Shown here: positions 11,854-23,460 of the stretch, piece by piece
Numbering within the stretch: the first letter of the stretch is position 1
How the letters are laid out: each line of letters opens with the position of its first letter
From: Gnetum montanum
Lineage: Eukaryota; Streptophyta; Gnetopsida; Gnetales; Gnetaceae
DNA: 64,000 nucleotides
Assembly: GCA_015680685.1 (NCBI GenBank)
Contig: MNCI01027447.1
Location: forward strand, 1-64,000
Reading direction: 5' to 3'
The notes under the pieces: model-generated
Seen by the model: the letters and a program-made list of their open reading frames with translations, nothing else
Databases searched by the model: none
What the model was told of the DNA's origin: nothing
Position numbers and translations under genes: made by a program

Positions 11854-13830
11854 ATGTGGGGGGACAAGATTAGTCAATGATATTCCCTTAGAAAATTCTC
11901 AAAATTCCCAAGGCACTCAAAATCAAGTATTTGAGCAATTATTGATCTTCCTTCAAAATCAAAACTAGAACAATTATAATGAGAGCTCTAGGAATAAGAG
12001 AAATGATCAAGAGTAGAGGTGACTAATTTATAGTTTTAGAAGGCTAAATTTGTCTACCTTCTTAGGCACTAAAAATCCCACTATTGCTATAGAATTGCTA
12101 AAGGGCTTAGAGTTTTTGGAATCTTACATTTCACTACTGTAGAGAAGACCTCTTTAGATTTATATTAGTTAGAAGGTATGGTTGAGAGATGGTGGGAGGC
12201 TGAGCAAAGAATTAGACATTGAGAAGAGGAAGAAATAGAATGGGAGCAATTTAATAAAGTGTTTAAAGATAGGTATCTTTCTAAGGCCTACCTAGAGAAG
12301 AAAGAGAATGAGTTTAATTAATTGATTTAGGGATTCATGTTTTTCTATGAGTATGATAATAAGTTTATTGAATTGTGTGAATATGTTCCCTATTGAAACA
12401 CCTCATGAAAATTTAGGTTGTGCACAAGAAGCCTGGTGGTCGAATCTACATTGTAATTAATGGGAATTCATGAGCAAAAATCCTACCTTATAGCCTTGTT
12501 TTAGCAAAGTTTTGGGCCATTTTTAACATGAAATAGTGGAATTTATAGTACACATGCTGTGAAATATATTTTTGAAAGTGTATGAAAACAAAAATAAAAA
12601 TAAAAATGCTAAAAACACTATCAAAACTGAATTTTTGTCTCACATGCTGCATATCTTAGTCCCACACATTGTTGTAGCATGTGGGGCAACATGTAAAGCT
12701 TGGGTGCTTGATCCATACCTTGCACTTGTGACTCAAAACATCATGTAATGCTCCGATGAGTGTATGGAATTGTAATGGATGGTAGCAAAGCAAATTTTGA
12801 GCCTATTTAAACTAGATTTGATGACATTTTTAGAACTTTTGGTAGATCACACTTTGGTAAGAAAAAATAGAGCCTCACAATAGATTGTTTGTAGCCTTTG
12901 CAATGCTAATTCTTGAGTGCAAAATGGACCTATAGTAGCATTCAGGGTGTAGATCAAATAAGAGACTAGTGCAGATTTTGTGTAGAGCACACTCTGCCAC
13001 CTACACTAGATTTCAAGAAATAGTTTTTATTCTTAGGCTTTTAGAGCCTTTGATATGTACATTCTAAACTACTTCTTTTGAAAAATATTTCTTTACAGCA
13101 TTAAATATAAAATTTTTAGTTTTTTCTTTGCCATGTTTCTTGTATATTTCCTACATTTTATGGTCCATTCTTAAGTCCTGTGCCAAAACATCATTTTAAC
13201 ACATTCTAGTTTACTTTCATTTATGCATTTGGTAACAAAATTTCTATGTCCTTAAGTGATCAACAAGACTATTTAAGGCACTCTAAATCCTTTCAAGGCC
13301 TATAGATCTTGGAGCAAAATTGTTTTGCATTGATATTTTTGGTTTTTTAGCACCAAATTTTTAAACCATTACACCTATCTATAACACAACGAGGCTGTCC
13401 ATACTAGAAAATTTATAAAAGGATTAAGGCCCTTAATCAAAACTTTAGCTGTAGCATTGGATTTGGATAATTATGAGGAGTTATAGGCCAAAGAAATTAT
13501 TATGAAAAGGGAACAAGTTGAGGATGCATCTTGAAGAGAAACGAAAAGGAATAAAGGAGTTATGATTAGAATGGATTAGGATAAATTCAAGCAATCCAAG
13601 GGAATAAATGGTCTAATTCAGCAATAGTCTCAAGGACTTAATGGACCAGTCCAACAACAATCTAGGGAATCTAATGGACCATTTCAACCATTTAATTTTA
13701 GGATTCCACTAGGATCTAATATTTGCTTCTACTCTAGCAAAGTTGGTCATATTAAAAGGAAGTGTCTAAAGCTGCTTCAAAGGAAGAGTAATATGTAGAA
13801 CAGGAGAATAGAACATGTGGTTTTAAATCC
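11854..13830 (+). pseudogene. Chromovirus gag remnant, split by a solo LTR
   Basis: The frame from about 11880 gives a glutamine-rich N-terminus, then a capsid-like section with WWEAEQR and WEQFNKVFKDRYLS (12190-12280) and FIELCEYVPY up to 12393. The solo LTR at 12394-13373 interrupts it. After the insert the frame resumes with RKFIKGL near 13410 and LDNYEEL, as expected for chromovirus gag. A zinc knuckle at about 13727-13765 reads CFYS-KVGH-KRKC, so the second cysteine is replaced by serine. Several TAG and TGA stops show it is dead. The solo LTR target site falls inside a tyrosine codon, so the gag reading is continuous apart from the insert. Confidence 0.85.
12394..13373 (+). repeat. Solo LTR of the Tat/Ogre-like family with target duplication
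   Basis: 980 bp, starting TGAAACACCTC and ending CCATTACA. It is flanked by identical 5-bp duplications CCTAT at 12389-12393 and 13374-13378. The end region (AGGCACTCTAAATCC, then CACCAAATTTTTAAACC) matches the LTRs at 2878 and 18961. No internal region is present, so it is the product of LTR-LTR recombination. Confidence 0.92.
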
Positions 13831-13849
13831 CAATATTTTCCAAGAAAAT

Positions 13850-16800
13850 AAAGGAATTGCTAATAGTCCTAGGATGGCTTAAGGAAATTGAGGAACTGGA
13901 AATAATCAGGGAAGAGGTGGAAGACCTATGAATCAAGGCCAAATCTATGCTATACTAGGAAGAGATATAGAGGAGAAACCTAACACTATGGTTGAGACTA
14001 AAGGTATGCATAGTCTTTTATTATTTCTTTCGACCATAGAGCAATTCATTCTTTTATAAATAGCCAATAGTGGAAAGGTTAAAATTATCATTTGAAAGAC
14101 TAGAAATTCCATTATTTATTTAAGCTTTGTGGGACATAGTGGATACATAGTAGAATATATGTGTGAGAAGTTTCTATTTAGGAATTGATTGGTTAAGTAG
14201 ATATAATGGGTTTCTTTATTGCAAGACTATGATTGTACAACTAGATTTAGGAGATGGACAACAAGTCTTGGTCATATCTAAAGGAAGACCCATTAAGGTT
14301 GATTTGATTTTCTCTAAGAATTTCATGAGAATGGTTAGGAAAGGACATAGCTATTTCATGATTGTTATCATATTTGAAAATAAGGAGGAGGATATAGTTG
14401 ATATTCTAGTAGTCAATGAATTTCCAGATGTATTTACAAAGGAACTACCAAGGTTACCTCTAAAAAGAAAAATAAAGGTAGAAATCACTCTCAAACCAGA
14501 AATAGAACCAATTTCTAAGATACCATATCACATGTTCCAAGTTGAATTAGTAAAGCTCATGATATAAATACAAGAAATTTTAGATAAAGGTCTTATTCAA
14601 CCTAGTGTTTCCCCTTTGGGTGCACCAATGTTATTTGTGAAAAAAGATATGGAAATTTTAGATGCATTGATTATAGATGGTTGAACCCAGTTGCTATTAA
14701 GAATAAATATCCTCTACCTAGAATAGATGATTTTTTTGATCAGTTGAGGGATGAAGCTATATTTTCTAAAATGGATTTAAAGTTTGGATATTATCAACTA
14801 AGAATTAAAGAAGAAGTCTCAAAGAATACATTTAGAATAAGATATGGATACTATGAATTTTTTGTATTATCGTTTGGCTTAACAAATTCTCCTATAGTAC
14901 TTATACATTTAATGAATAGTGTATTAAGGACTTATTTGGTTAAATTTGTGATAGAGTTTATTAATGATATTTTGGTATATTTTAAAAATGAGGAGGAACA
15001 TGCAAAACACCTAAGGAAAGTATTACAACTTTTGTAGGAAAATTAGTTATATTACCAAGCTTCTAAGTATTCATTTTGGCAAAAGGAAGTAAAATTTCTT
15101 GGTCATATAGTGTCAAAAGTAGGGATAACAGTTGATCCAATGAAGTCCTAAGTAATTTGAGATTAGCCAAGGCCTAGTACTATGATAGAAGCAAGGAGTT
15201 TCTTGGGGTTAGAAAGTTACTATCAAAGGTTTGTTAGATATTTTGCTAGAATTACATCTCCTATTAGTAAGTTGCTAAGGAAGGACTAGTCATTTTAGTG
15301 GATAGAAAGTGCAAGCAAGCATTTTTAGAATTAAAGAAACAACTCACATTAGCTCCTATTTAACTATCACCAACCCCAGATAAACCATTAGATATGTATA
15401 CTAATGCTTCAAATGAATGATTAGGATGCATCCTCATGCAAGAATGACATGTTGTTGCTTAGAATTCTTAACAATTAAAGAACCATAAGGTTAGGTATCC
15501 TATGTATGATATGGAGTTAGTAGCTATTATCTTTCCACTAAAGATATGGAGACATTATTTTTTTGAGGAGAAACTAACTTTATGGATAGATCATAAGAGC
15601 TTGCAATATCTTATGATATAACCACAATTAAATTTGCAACAAAGAAGATAGATTAAACTACTGGTAGACTTTGATTTTAATAGTACGTATCATCTTGGAA
15701 AAGCAAATACAATAGTAGATGCACTTAGCAGGAAGACTAGAAAGATCAATAGCTTAGTCATACAATTAAGTTTAGGGGATGAAATTATTGAAGAAAAAAA
15801 GTCAAATGCTTAGTGTCAAAAAAGTCTTTAGAAGCTAAGTCAAATTTCTTTTAATTATTTGCAATAAGGAGAAAAGGGTAAGTTGAGATGTAAAGGAAGA
15901 ATATACGTACTCAAGGTGGTAAGACAGAAACTATTGGAAGAGGTTCATACTAGAAAATATCAAATGCATCCAATAGGTGATAAAATATTTCAAATTTCGA
16001 GAAGACAATATTGGTGGCCTCAGATGAAGAAAGAGATAGCTAAGCTTATTTCAAACTGCTTAGTTTTTTAGCAAGTCAAATTTGAACATTAGAAACTAGG
16101 AAGACAACTTTACGTTCATGACATACCTTAATGGAAGTGGGAGGCTATTAGCATGGACTTCATTTTGGAATTACCAAAGACAAGAAGAAAACATGATACT
16201 ATTCTAATAGTGATGGATTTGTTAATAAAATCTTCTCATTTCTTGCCACCCACATTATTACAATTGTTGTGGATATTGCTAAGTTATTTGTTATGGAGAT
16301 TGTTAGACTACATGAGATTCTAACTAAGATAATATCTAATAGGTATCCTAAGTTTATCTCAAAATTTTGTTAATTATTTCATGTAGATTTGGATACTAAA
16401 TTAAATATAAGTTTTGCTTATCATCCTTAAATAGATGAACACATAGAGTAGGTAAATTAAGTCTTATAAGACATGCTTCTAGCTTATACACTTCAATATA
16501 AGTTTAATATAAGGAGGATTGGGATGAAATGTTGCCTTTAACAAAATTTTCATATAATAAAAATTATTAGGCAAGTATCAAAGTTGTTCCTTATGAAATA
16601 CTTTATGGTAGACCTTGTTGATCACCTATTTGTTGGACTACTATGGAAGATAAAATGTAGTTAAACACATATTTAATTGATCAAACTATAGAGCAAATTC
16701 ACATAGTCCAAGGGTATATTAAGGCTTCTCAAGATATATACACTAAATATGCTAACTTTAGAAGAAGACCTTTTGAATTTTAAGTTGGTGATTATGTCAT

Positions 16801-17180
16801 CTTGAAAGTGTGTCTAATGAAAGGACTGATGAGATTTAGGTAGAAAGGTAAGTTAGCTCCAAGATATGTAGGTCCATTTGAAATAGTCAAGAAAATTGGA
16901 AACGTAGTATATCAATTAGCTTTATCACCAAGTTTAGGAGGAATCCATGATATCTAGATGAAAGCCATGTTATACAATGGAAAGAAATAGATCTACAAAC
17001 AAATATTGCCTACCAGGAATATCCCATTAGAATCATAGATAGAGAAAAAAAAAAGACAACTATGGAGTAAAGTAATTTCTATGGTGAAAGTTCTTTAGAA
17101 ATGACATGGGAATCAAGAGGCATCTTGGGAAAGTAAAGCAGATACGAGAACCAAGTTTTCTCACATTTTCCAAGAGGAAA
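13850..17180 (+). pseudogene. Chromovirus pol remnant with C-terminal chromodomain
   Basis: Protease near 14027: the expected DSG reads DHR in FDHRAIHSFI, so the catalytic serine and glycine are lost. Then LGIDWLSRYNG at about 14180 and the pre-RT linker FPDVFTKELP. RT runs 14570-15040 with KMDLKFGYYQLRI; its active site reads FIND where FxDD is expected. Downstream are LGLESYYQRFVRYF (15210), weak RNase H (15330-15740), integrase zinc region 15930-16080 with the last cysteine changed (NCLVF), and core starting MDFILELP at 16155. The GPY/F-like region KLAPRYVGPFEIV lies near 16855 and a chromodomain-like segment ends with VKVLW and ASWESKAD at 17080-17150. Many stops and at least one frameshift near 14650. 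The chromodomain and Met primer site support a chromovirus; the Tekay/Del branch is likely but not certain. Confidence 0.85.
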
Positions 17181-17186
17181 ATTCCT

Positions 17187-17198
17187 GAAGGAGGGGAC
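17187..17198 (+). other. Polypurine tract of chromovirus T
   Basis: GAAGGAGGGGA lies a few bases before the 3' LTR start TGTCACAACC, the expected place for plus-strand priming. Confidence 0.8.
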
Positions 17199-17200
17199 AA

Positions 17201-17710
17201 TGTCACAACCTAAAACTTTATAAAAGATTAGTTATTTAAATTAATGCATGTGATTAATTCATTGATATTGTGAGATGCATTTCAATAGATTAGCTCTAAT
17301 ATTCTTGGTTAAAACATAGGGTTATATTATTATTACTATGGATATTACTATTATTATTGTTGTTGTTAGCTTCCTACATAAGTTAATGTAATATGCTATC
17401 TAGGATATTTTGTTATAGTTCTATATCCTTTTTTTTACTACTATTGGATCTCAATCATAGATTTACTATATATTTTATGATTAAATGTTGAAATTCAATT
17501 ACCTCAAGAAATTTTCCTTTTTATTAGTTATCATGCCTTTACAAGTATTTGGCTATGCATATTTTATTCTTCATGCACATTCAGTTGTATATTCAATCTT
17601 TATTATGCATATTCCATTATGCACATTTTTGCTTTATTGTGCACATCTAGTTATGCATATTTTATTTTTATTATGCACTTGTAATTATATAATACTTTGT
17701 TCATGGAGCA
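17201..17710 (+). repeat. 3' LTR of chromovirus T
   Basis: 510 bp, from TGTCACAACC to CATGGAGCA. The last 183 bp align with the truncated 5' LTR at 11560-11749. It contains a run of TTATGCA-type repeats at 17540-17690. Confidence 0.85.
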
Positions 17711-18955
17711 ATTATGGATCCTAATCCTACCCAGACCATATTGCTTGTTACTTTTTGTCATTAAACTAGAATTTAGGGCTCATTTTTAATTATAATTAAA
17801 TATTGTATAAACCAACTTTGTTAAAAAAGTACCTTAGGATGATATCCTACCTAAAATCTAACCTTACCAATCTATGTGCAATGTTTGAAAATGTAGGTTT
17901 TGAGCTTTAGTTTACTAGAATTAGAGTTATGGTTTTTGAGATATCACACTTTCTAGTTTGTTAAAATACTATAAAAGTTCCAGCATTTGAACTAGGTGAC
18001 CATGATAAGTAATTCCTAGATGAGATTTCAGCATACAATTTGGTAGGGTAGTTGATAAGGATCTCGTAGGTTCAAATAGAATTTGATTTAAAGTCCTAGT
18101 ATGCATGTTATGAGAGTTTGAGTGCAAGAGCATCAATGGAGAGAGAGATTTGGAAAAATGAACCTATGAAAATGATTTTTTTAAAAAAATAATAAAAATA
18201 AAAATCAAAGCAAAAGTAAACTTCCTTTTATGCTATGTGAAAGCATATAAGCTATATGCTTAACATAGTATATATATGTTTTGTATATAACATAGAATTT
18301 ATATTATGCATAACTTATGCATATTAGTTTCACATCACCACCTTGCTTCTATTTTTTTGCTACTTCAAGAAATTTATATTTCTAAATCAAAAACTATTTT
18401 TCATCCTATTTCTTCATCTTCAAGCCAATTTTTATCCAATTCTTCCATTTTAAGTTTGTGTCTTTCACTTTTAATTACGTACCAAGCCCAAGTGTCATGT
18501 TGTATGTGATTCTTTCACTTATAAATAAATTGTAGCCTTTGGTACAACTTGTTTTGGATCATAAGGGGGTTTCTGGTGCAATAGTTCAAAGCAAGTTAAA
18601 AGACTAATTTTGGGTGTCTTAGTAGGAAAGAAAGATTATTTTAGTTTCCTGCTCATATGGTTGTCCTATTTTGTTGTTGATTCTATAAGAAAGATTATTT
18701 TACTTTCTTTTTATTTAGCTACCCTATTGCATGCTTTCTTTTTACCTTCTAGTTTTTCATTATTCTTTTATGATTTTAATTATTCTGCTAAGATTCCACC
18801 AAAATTTTACCATTTTGGACTTGATAACATATGGAAATTGAAATTTTAATTATCTTGAGGCCATATTATGCCTTTTGGGCAAAATTTTGAATTGTGCAAA
18901 AAGTTTGCTCTACTTGGTTCTTGGATATTTTATGACTATTTTGGATTAGCTCATG
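17711..18955. other. Unrecognised sequence left of element C
   Basis: AT-rich, without coding similarity I recognise. Together with 60432-61966 it formed one stretch before element C inserted. It could be old LTR or other decayed repeat. Confidence 0.5.
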
Positions 18956-18960
18956 ATATA
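18956..18960. other. Target-site duplication of element C, left
   Basis: ATATA directly before the 5' LTR, identical to 60427-60431 directly after the 3' LTR. Confidence 0.85.
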
Positions 18961-20277
18961 TGAAACACTACCAAACATTCATATTGCCAATCTGTAACTT
19001 GCATTTTCCAACTTGAGGCAAGATTTTATTGTAAATGTAAGATAGGTAGTCCATGAGCTACAATCTTACATACTTTAGCTTTTGGGGCTGAAAAATGCCT
19101 TAAAAGTTGTTGTTGCCTCACTTACCAAGTGGAAAAAGTGACCTCATGCTTATATTTGGGCCTAGAAGGTTAAAAATGCCTTGGGAATTGCCAAATTTGG
19201 CATTTTCATGGGTTTTTGTAGGGGTATAGTCTCAACTACACTAGAACCATCTACCCCCAGCATAGATGGTGTTGGGTTTTCATTCTCATTTCCAACCTAG
19301 TGTAGTTACCACAAAAACCCAACATAGATGCAACATTTTCCCAACAATGGCCAATGTATTCACCCTAGGACTTCAACAGTTGTAGAATGAATAGTGTAGA
19401 CATCAGTTTCCAGCAACTTTAGCATAGTCCACCAAGGTTAGCGTAGTTGAGATGGTGTCAACATAGTCACAAAGATTTTTTTACTATTTATAGTAAATAG
19501 ATGGGCTTTGGTGGCTATAGTGTATTTCAAACTTCCTATAAATGGTAACTATGATAAGAATTGATGACCGTTGCACTTGCAAATTGACATCAATCTGTCA
19601 GTAATCATGACAGTGATGTGCAAGCCCCAAAACCAACAATTCCACACCTATAAAATTCCAATGTAAACATCTTATTTTGTTCCAACTTCTTTTGAGTAGG
19701 AACATTTTCCACATTTTCATAACTAAGAGCCTTTTACAACCTTGTAACACTTTTAAGAAAAATTGGTATCTATGTTGGACACAAAGACTCCTAATGTGAT
19801 ATCATTGCACCAAAGGTGGAATACCATTTGTAGCCACAGTTGCAGATCATGGTGGAAACTAGTAGGGACTTACTAGAAACTAGGATTGGGAAGCATTTGG
19901 ATTGTGGGGTTTGAGTGCAAAATGCAGCCTACCAGCTCCAACGGACTTCAAGCTCCTTCTTAGTGACTTCTCGTGCACCCATCACATAAATCTGTACTTG
20001 TTGAACCTTGTACTTTATTTTTCATTTTAATAAAGTTACAGTTCATTATTATGCGGATTCAAGTTCATGTTTTCATTTTGGATCTACAATTCCAAGTCCA
20101 TTTACGTTTTCATTTACACTTTCATTCATCTTCCATAAGTCCCTAGGTGATTGGTCAAATTGTCTAGGGTACCTTGAATTCCATTTTGGAGGTTCTTGGG
20201 ATTGAAGGCTAAAACTGTTCCAACACCTGGGATTTTTTGATTTTTGTTCCATCAACCAAATTTTCCAGGTCCAACTA
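18961..20277 (+). repeat. 5' LTR of element C
   Basis: 1317 bp, TGAAACACTACC to CCAACTA; the 3' LTR ends CCAACA, so the last bases here have changed. A TATA box (TATAAAA, 19649-19655) is conserved at 59767-59773, and AATAAA at 20029-20034 is conserved at 60148-60153. From 19230 to 19475 it contains several CATAG and TAGTC motifs such as TAGCATAGTCCAC (19420-19432). Confidence 0.92.
19649..19655 (+). promoter_or_regulatory. LTR TATA box, element C
   Basis: TATAAAA in the context CACACCTATAAAA, conserved in both LTRs and followed about 375 bp later by AATAAA. It probably starts the genomic RNA. Confidence 0.6.
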
Positions 20278-20282
20278 TTTTT

Positions 20283-20300
20283 TGGTGCTAGAAGGAGGGC
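20283..20300 (+). other. Primer-binding-site candidate, element C
   Basis: TGGTGCTAGAAGGAGGG begins six bases after the LTR end and is conserved at 4031. It starts with TGG as a primer site pairing with a CCA tail should. The tRNA is unassigned. Confidence 0.6.
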
Positions 20301-20583
20301 CTCTGCTTAAATTCTTAGCCAAAATCCTTTTCCAATATTTTCTAAGCACCAAGTCTCTTACGTTTTCACATTTCAAAACCTGCAAATATATTTCTTCTAG
20401 ACCAACATTGTTGCCCAAACTGTTTTTCACATACTGCAACATAGTTATGGTAATTGAGCTAGGTTTCCATTATAATTTCTTAGTAGTTGCTAGTTTTTCA
20501 ATTATTCATTCAAAAATCCATTTCCAAATCCAAAATTCATTTCTATATAAAAACCAAATTCTATTTGCCAACTTCCAACATAG
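20301..20583 (+). other. Leader of element C, first part
   Basis: Untranslated sequence between primer site and the Athila-like insertion. It resumes at 32675. No ORF of note. Confidence 0.6.
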
Positions 20584-20588
20584 ACATT
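20584..20588. other. Target-site duplication of element B, left
   Basis: ACATT, identical to 32670-32674 on the other side. Confidence 0.88.
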
Positions 20589-21493
20589 TGATGAGTTTTG
20601 GTCTATCACATTGACTAGGCCTCATCGACTAGGCCGTATCGACACAATTAATTGCATCGACTAGGCCCCATTGACACAACCCCATTGATGCAGGTGTCTA
20701 TTTTGGTTTATAAATACGAGCTCACCAGTTGCATTTATGGCATCAATTTTCATAGTAGTAGCAGAGCTCTAGTAGTTTATCCATTTGAAAGTTAGAATAT
20801 TTTTCCCAAGTGCCTACAACAGGAATCGTCGAGTGTACAGATCTTTATTTAAGCATTTTTGTACTTGAGAAAAATAGTGTGTGCGCCAATAAAGATGAAC
20901 TTTGAGATAAACTTTGCAACATTCTGGATAGCTTAAATTTTTTATTTATTCATTTAATGTTTTAAATTATTTATTTAATGTTTTTTCATAATTAAGCTAA
21001 TGAAGTAATTAAGCAAGATAAGCTAGATAGATTAAACACATAAGTACGATTGCTTCAAGTGTAACATGTATTCACTTGGTAATCCCAGTAGCATTATTGC
21101 TTGGTATGCTCAGTAGCATAACAGATGGTGGCCCAGTAGTGGTTATGTGGGTTCAGGATGTGTGGGAAAAGTGGGACTGAATGCTTATGTTAGGACTACT
21201 TAGATACTAGTTAATTAGTTAAATTAAATTAATTAATCCAATTTCTTTATCTCTCTTTAAACACTAGAACCATAAAATACAAAATGATAAAAATTATATG
21301 CCTCAATTACGCTTAACCATACCAATGTACGTCACAAGTGTAATTAGGAAGACAATGAACGACCTTAAGGCAAGACTCACTTTCTGGAAGAATAGTGCAC
21401 CGGAAACTATAAAGTCCATGAAATTTGACTAGATCATGCGTGAACGCTTTGTGATTTGTATGGTTGGGCGTAGGGGTACCTTGCCACTCATCA
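20589..21493 (+). repeat. 5' LTR of element B
   Basis: Starts TGATGAG and ends CTCATCA. Three GACTAGGCC boxes lie at 20616-20683 just before the TATA box. AATAAA is near 20889. A repeated CTTGGTA..CCAGTAG motif lies at 21073-21145. Confidence 0.92.
20709..20716 (+). promoter_or_regulatory. TATA box in B 5' LTR
   Basis: TATAAATA, conserved in the 3' LTR (31885-31892) and in both LTRs of D (39939-39946, 45579-45586). It lies about 25-100 bp after the GACTAGGCC boxes. Confidence 0.75.
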
Positions 21494-21494
21494 T

Positions 21495-21512
21495 TGGTGC
21501 CATTATCAGGGA
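21495..21512 (+). other. Primer-binding site of element B (Asp tRNA type)
   Basis: TGGTGCCATTATCAGGGA starts two bases after the LTR. It is a decayed form of the TGGCGCCGTTGCCGGGGA site that Athila elements commonly use with Asp tRNA. Confidence 0.75.
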
Positions 21513-21645
21513 CTTTGTTTGTTGAAATGTGTGCTATTTAGGATTATTGAATGCTATTTATATCGTTGGATGAACTCAAGGTCAACATCACTTTTACACG
21601 ACATATATCTACTAAGCACACTAATAATTTTATTTGTATTGCAAA

Positions 21646-23460
21646 ATGTCTTCTTCTTCTCATAGACATGAAGATGTCAAACCATTGGCTCCGTAGGAGT
21701 GCATAGTGGTATATACTCATCTAGATGAGTATGTATCAAACTTCACCTTCATCCTACATTAGGATGAATAGCTGTAATGGCGTGACATGGAGGGAAATAT
21801 TGTATTGCCTCTCAATCAATCTTCATGAGGAATACGTTGTGGAAAATCATGACACTCGAGATTACCATCCATAGAAACACAATGCAAGTGAGATTGACAC
21901 CAAGAGAAGTACCATGAGTTTACAAAGGAAAAACACTTTAGTAACCCATTGTTCCTACTAAATCAAGATAACAATGAGGATCCTCCCTTTGATGATTCTC
22001 AACATGAAAACTATCCATCCCTTGTTGTTGCTAATGAGGGTGTGACCTTGAACTTGTGATCCACTATTCATCAACCAAGTTTAGGATAAAGCAACAATTA
22101 GGGTAGGGACTTAGGTAAACATCACAATACAAAGGGATCTAAGGATGGTGGTTGTAATGAGCGGAAATGTGGTAGTGGACACTACGGTGGTGGTGGCGGT
22201 CCACCTTCCTCTGCATCCTCTTCATCTAATTCTGAACATTCCTCTTCATTTACTAGTTCTCATAGAAGTCATCATTGAGTTAATCATGATGAAGGTAATG
22301 AATGAGACAACAATGACTGTGAAGGCCACCAAGATCGAAGGGGTGGCCAAAACCATCATTGGCATCATTGATGCAGTGATGATGATGAACCTTTGTTGGT
22401 GATTCGAAGCAAGCTCAACATTGCAGAGGTAGTAAAGATACCAACTAGGCATGTGAAAGATAGTAGGATCAAGCGCTTATACATAAGAATGTCTGAAGAT
22501 TTGAGGAGGGATACAACTTTGATCTGCAAACACACCTATAAGCTTTCCACAATGCATGTGCCTTATAGAATATGGAAAATGAGTGGTAGAAGCTCAAGCT
22601 TTTTCTCAAGACACTCATCAAGGAATTTGAAAGCTAGCACTAGTCCTTGGAGCAGGGAACCTATTTGTAGATGGAGTACCATGTTAGAGCTATTTAATTA
22701 TAAATACCAAACACACTCTAGACTGTCTAATCTGAGGAGGCATATCCAAGGATGGAAACAAGGAACACATGAACCCTTGGATGCTGCTATGGATAGATAT
22801 TATTTACTCTTACACCGATGTCCTAGCCATGGTTATTCTCAAAGGGAACAAATTTTCCACATCATAAATGGGCTCAGAGTAGAAATTAGAAGAACTCTTG
22901 GGGTGTATGCCCAAGGGAGACTGTCTAAACTAAGAGTTCATCAAATCCAAAGGCTAATAGAGTAGGTAGCAAAAGAAGAAGGTGAGTTGTGAAAGAGGGA
23001 AAGTGCAAAAGAGTATAATAGGAACCCTTCCATCAAGAAACAGGAGGCCAGATTTTGTGATGAGGAGGAGTCACCACTCAATGAAGTGGTGAAAAGAAAA
23101 ACCTTGCCCATCTAAAAATCTATTTTTGATATTTCGGAAAAGGTTGATAAATTACAGAACTCTCTGGATGAAAAATTCCAAACTGCTATGAAGATTGTTG
23201 AAGAATCCAAAGAGCAAAATAGTGATCATAACCGTAGGAGGAAAAAATAAGTTGAACATGCCTACCAAAGAGGTAAGGGTAAAACTGCTGCCATAGAGGA
23301 AGTTGTGGAAACTGAATCTGATGATGGAATTGGTTGTGAAAGTTGTCAATATGAACATCCAAAGGGATGTTGCCCTATGGTTTCATACTTACAAGAGTCT
23401 GGGATGTACGCATTGAATCCTCAACTAGCACATAGGAAAACACCTAAATGATTGCACCTA
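21646..23460 (+). pseudogene. Athila-like gag remnant, element B
   Basis: Likely start ATG at 21646 (MSSSSHRHEDV). The frame is poor to about 22390, then open at 22393-22965, with a capsid-like section (DAAMDRYYLLLHRCPSHGYS) and HIINGLRVEIRRTLG. The latter aligns with element D at 41428 (HIIDGL, ETLGTYARGQL). A CCHC zinc knuckle in CESCQYEHPKGCC lies near 23340. Between them is a charged section that may be coiled coil. Several stops and shifts make it non-functional. Confidence 0.8.

Larger units (their letters stand above)
11560..17710 (+). mobile_element. Chromovirus-type Ty3/gypsy element T, 5' LTR truncated
   Basis: Order: 3' part of the 5' LTR, primer site for initiator Met tRNA, gag, protease, RT, RNase H, integrase, chromodomain-like C-terminus, polypurine tract, complete 3' LTR of 510 bp. 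About 327 bp of the 5' LTR start are absent. The element sits against the 5'-truncated antisense gene of A1, and sequence after 17710 is not the expected continuation of A1, so deletion accompanied or followed insertion. No target duplication can be defined. Confidence 0.85.

Noticed and set aside
20283-20300. Assigning a specific tRNA to the primer site of element C
   Set aside because: The motif does not match any plant tRNA 3' end I can recall with confidence.
22145-22452. Valine-rich and methionine/isoleucine-rich open frames on both strands
   Set aside because: Shadow frames of the degraded histidine/serine-rich gag section of element B.
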